Of a stretch of DNA of 64,000 bases, positions 61,077 to 64,000 are shown one piece after another (position 1 is the first letter of the stretch; each line of letters begins with the position of its first letter). The stretch lies in the NCBI RefSeq assembly GCF_002237645.1, contig NZ_MJUZ01000003.1, forward strand, positions 27,261 through 91,260. Reading direction: 5' to 3'. The translations under genes were made by a program, and so were the position numbers. Under the pieces are notes generated by a model. It saw nothing but the letters and a program-made list of their open reading frames with translations. It made no database searches and was not told the DNA's origin. The DNA comes from Desulfovibrio sp. MES5. GTDB taxonomy: Bacteria; Desulfobacterota; Desulfovibrionia; Desulfovibrionales; Desulfovibrionaceae.

Positions 61077-62720
61077 GTGAAAGAACGCTGTATTGTCATC
61101 CCCGCCATCAAGAAAAACGCCGTCATACCCGACCAGCTGGTGAAAAAACTTGCTGGGGTGACGCTGGTGCAGCGGGCCATCAATACGGCGCGGAGCGTTC
61201 TGCCCGGTGAAGACATTGTGGTGCTCACCGACAGCCAGGAGATATCCCTCATCTGCGAGCGCGCGGGGGTGGGCTTTCGCCGCAACAAGGATCTGCGCTT
61301 CACATCGCTGGATATTGTCAGCGAAATGCGCGTGCTGCTGGACGAACTGGCGCAAGAGTACGAGCACTGCATCATTTTGCGCGCGTCCTGCCCCCTGCTG
61401 ACCTGGGTGGATGTGGAACATGCCTGGAAAAAATACCGCGAGGCCGATGCAGACAGCCTTGTGACCGTCAAAAGCGTGCGTCAGCGCATCTGGAACATGC
61501 ACGGCGAAGGGCTTGAAGGCCTGCTGGATGATGACGCTGGCCCAAGTGAAGAAAAAACGCTGGTTGTCGAAAGCCGCGCGCTCATCATGCTGCGCCTGTC
61601 TTGCCTTGCAAAGCCCAAGGGGCCGGGGCGGGGGCGCATCATCCCCTATTTTCTCAATGACAGGGCCATTGAAATCCAGGGCTATCAGGACTGGTGGATA
61701 TGCGAGCGCCTGCTTGAGCGGCGGCATGTGGTCTTTGTCGTGGCTGGCTGGCCTGCCATCGGCATGGGGCACGTGTTCCGGGCGCTCATGCTGGCGCACG
61801 AGATTTCCAACCACAGGGTAAGCTTTGTCTGCACGCGCGAAAGCGAACTGGCGGTGGAGAGCATTGCCCGCAGGGATTACAAGATCGTGCGGCAAGGTCA
61901 GGAAGACCTGGCCGATACCGTGCTTGCCCTGCGGCCCGACCTTGTGATCAACGATATCCTCAACACCACCACGGCCTATATGAAGCGCCTCACTGGCGCG
62001 GGCGTGCGCTGCGTGAATTTTGAGGATGAAGGCCCCGGCGCGGCGCTGGCCCGGCTGGTGATCAACGCCCTGTACGAGGGCAAGAGTACGGACAGGATTT
62101 GCTGCGGGCCGGAATTTTTCTGCCTGCGCGACGAATTTGTGAACGCGGCGCGCAATCCCTTCAGGCCTGAAGTCAAAACCGTGCTCATAACCTTTGGCGG
62201 CACGGATCAGCACGACTGCTCGCGTCGGGTGCTGGACATCATCGAGCCCATCTGCCGTGGCTACGGCATTGCCATCCGTCTGGTGGCAGGGCCGGGCTAT
62301 GCCCATAAAGAAGCTATGGAAGAGCACCTCAAAAAGCTCGATAATCCCCTGGTCACCTTTACCTGGGCCACCAATGTCATGAGCCGCATGATGGAAGGGG
62401 CCGACCTTGCCATCTGTTCCGCCGGGCGCACGGTTTACGAACTGGCCCATATGTGCGTGCCCGCCCTTGTGCTGGCCACGCACGAGCGCGAGGCGCGCCA
62501 TACCTTTGCCCGCCCACGCCACGGTTTTGCCTTTGTGGGCATAATGGACCGCGTGAGCGACGGCAGAATACGCAATACCTTTCTGGCCATGCTGAAAAAC
62601 CCGCGCCGCGAACGCTTCTGGCAGCGGCAGGACAGCATGGATTTCACCGTCAACAAGGGCCGTGTGGTGCGGCGCATGCTGGGGCTTCTGAACGAACGCC
62701 CTCAGGAGACGGAACGTTAG
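61077..62720 (+). CDS. Cytidylyltransferase (NeuA/PseF-like) fused to PseG-like glycosyltransferase domain
   Basis: N-term CIVIPAIKKNAVIPDQLVKKLAGVTLVQRAINTA..VVLTDSQEI..ILRASCPLL; C-term GWPAIGMGHVFRALMLAHEI...LVINDILNTTTAYMKRL...TFGGTDQHDCSRRVLDII...ICSAGRTVYELAHMCVP. Confidence 0.82.
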   Translation: MKERCIVIPAIKKNAVIPDQLVKKLAGVTLVQRAINTARSVLPGEDIVVLTDSQEISLICERAGVGFRRNKDLRFTSLDIVSEMRVLLDELAQEYEHCIILRASCPLLTWVDVEHAWKKYREADADSLVTVKSVRQRIWNMHGEGLEGLLDDDAGPSEEKTLVVESRALIMLRLSCLAKPKGPGRGRIIPYFLNDRAIEIQGYQDWWICERLLERRHVVFVVAGWPAIGMGHVFRALMLAHEISNHRVSFVCTRESELAVESIARRDYKIVRQGQEDLADTVLALRPDLVINDILNTTTAYMKRLTGAGVRCVNFEDEGPGAALARLVINALYEGKSTDRICCGPEFFCLRDEFVNAARNPFRPEVKTVLITFGGTDQHDCSRRVLDIIEPICRGYGIAIRLVAGPGYAHKEAMEEHLKKLDNPLVTFTWATNVMSRMMEGADLAICSAGRTVYELAHMCVPALVLATHEREARHTFARPRHGFAFVGIMDRVSDGRIRNTFLAMLKNPRRERFWQRQDSMDFTVNKGRVVRRMLGLLNERPQETER

Positions 62721-62868
62721 AGCATTTTAACTTTGAAAAAGTTTAAATGCTCTAACACTGCACGAGAGTGCAGCGCGCCATAACATGGCGTAGGTTCTGC
62801 CGAAAATCGTATTTTTCGGCAGAATGACAACTTTGAAATGCTTCACATTTCAAAGTTAATCTGATCTA
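62719..62868. repeat. Dispersed intergenic hairpin repeat, copy 3
   Basis: AGAGCATTTTAACTTTGAAAAAGTTTAAATGCTCT...TTCTGCCGAAAATCGTATTTTTCGGCAGAA...AACTTTGAAATGCTTCACATTTCAAAGTT. Confidence 0.88.
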
Positions 62869-62910
62869 GAGCATTTTAACTTTGAGAATGGGCATTTTCA
62901 AAGTTAACGG
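62869..62910. repeat. Partial tandem copy of the same repeat
   Basis: GAGCATTTTAACTTTGAGAATGGGCATTTTCAAAGTTAA directly abutting copy 3. Confidence 0.75.
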
Positions 62911-63085
62911 CACGCCCGCTTCGGCGCTAAAAAGCGCAAAAAAAAACAGCGACGCCGCCTTCGACCGTGAGCCCTGCGGGCAACGGCTGAAGCTGCGCTA
63001 AAGCCTTCGCTGCGGATGCCTGCTCACGCAGTCGCCAGAGCGAATACACATTTTCAACGCCTATCTGTTCCCAAAGGAAGTGCCC

Positions 63086-63790
63086 ATGTCCAGTAAAGGC
63101 AAGGTTGTCGCCATTGTTCAGGCCCGGCTGGGGTCCAGCCGCCTGCCCCTGAAATCCCTGCTCTGCCTGCGCGACGTGCCGGTTATCGACTGGGTTACGC
63201 GCCGCCTTGGCGCGAGCGCGCGTCTGGATTCCATCATGGTGGCAGTGCCGGATACCCCGCTGGATGTGGTGCTGCTGGAACATTTGCGCCGTCGCGGCAT
63301 ACCCTGCATGGCCGGGCCTGAAGACGACGTGCTGTCGCGGTTTTGTCAGGCCGCCCAACTGGCGGACGCCGACCTTGTGGTGCGCGTGTGCGCGGATAAC
63401 CCGCTCATCTGGGGCGGAGCCGTGGACAGGCTGGTGGATTTTTACCGCCAGGGCAACTGGGATTACGCCTATAACCACATCCCTCGCAATAACCTCTGGC
63501 CCGATGGCCTCGGGGCCGAGATACTTTCACGCGAACTCCTTGAGGATATGGGCCGCAAGGCCGTACAGCCTTCGCAGCGCGAACATTGTCTGAATTACAT
63601 CTGGGACAATGCCGCCGATTTTCACATCGGCACCTTTGACCCCGCTGAAGACTGGCTGCGCCGCCCCGATCTGCGCCTGGACATGGACAGGCCCGACGAC
63701 TTCCGCCGTCTGGCGCTTTTGCCCATCTCGCCCGAAATGGACGCGCGCGCCATTGTGGACGTGTGCGGCACGGCCTGCGCCAAGGCCTGA
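63086..63790 (+). CDS. SpsF-like cytidylyltransferase family glycan biosynthesis protein
   Basis: GKVVAIVQARLGSSRLPLKSLLCLRDVPVIDWVTRRL...GPEDDVLSRFCQAA...VRVCADNPLI...REHCLNYIWDN...RLDMDRPDDFR. Confidence 0.85.
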   Translation: MSSKGKVVAIVQARLGSSRLPLKSLLCLRDVPVIDWVTRRLGASARLDSIMVAVPDTPLDVVLLEHLRRRGIPCMAGPEDDVLSRFCQAAQLADADLVVRVCADNPLIWGGAVDRLVDFYRQGNWDYAYNHIPRNNLWPDGLGAEILSRELLEDMGRKAVQPSQREHCLNYIWDNAADFHIGTFDPAEDWLRRPDLRLDMDRPDDFRRLALLPISPEMDARAIVDVCGTACAKA

Positions 63791-64000
63791 GAGAGGGGTA
63801 TGTCATTTTGAAGTGCTTTGTGGGGCATTTTTGTCGCTTTACGCTCCCAGCCTAGCCGCCTTTTACATGCGTCCCGAGGATTCCCTTCCCACCTTATTCC
63901 GCCCCGCCTCATCCACCAGAGAGCCTATCACAAAGCGACCATGTAGTCTATCAGCGGAGATGAGTTTGTACAACAAAAATTCAACAAGAAGATACTAATA

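Noticed and set aside
58077-62522. Minus ORFs 58077-59195, 59249-60520 and 61047-62522
   Set aside because: Mirror the KdnB-like, KdnA-like and cytidylyltransferase-PseG genes; low-complexity His/Gly/Ala composition typical of antisense frames.

Overview
GC-rich bacterial chromosome segment. The gene families (formate dehydrogenase beta subunit, Kup, KdnA/KdnB-like pair) and style suggest Desulfovibrionaceae, but this is inference. (1) About 1-24.1 kb, minus strand: a tightly coupled hybrid NRPS/PKS operon that runs off the left edge. Transcription order is PanD-like aspartate decarboxylase, Sfp-type PPTase, A-T, Cy-A-T-C-A-T, C-(degenerate A/KR-like)-T, KS-(degenerate AT)-ACP, Cy-A-T, C-A-MT-T. 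Two A domains read by eye as beta-alanine-type (Val235/Asp236). The operon also starts with a beta-alanine-producing PanD homologue, which suggests a self-supplied beta-amino-acid assembly line. The last 4.8 kb NRPS gene is missing from the supplied ORF track because it has no stop in the window. (2) 24.2-28.2 kb: gene graveyard with a sigma54-activator fragment, a truncated and frameshifted formate dehydrogenase alpha subunit, intact fdhB, and decayed IS200-, IS3- and IS110-type elements. (3) 28.2-36.4 kb: catabolic operon (diaminopropionate ammonia-lyase, M20 deacylase, MFS, D-aminoacylase, RidA) with a sigma54 promoter, a 29-bp-arm perfect palindrome and an adjacent sigma54 activator. (4) 36.4-45.2 kb: accessory region with two lipoproteins, tRNA-Ala(GGC), MFS pseudogene/paralogue, DODA-like dioxygenase and FeS/cytochrome-b fusion. 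(5) 45.7-63.8 kb: mostly housekeeping (kup, mscS-like, coaX, eno, folD) and a Kdo8N/nonulosonate-like sugar locus, with a dispersed hairpin-rich intergenic repeat family. Domain and specificity calls were made by eye without searches.
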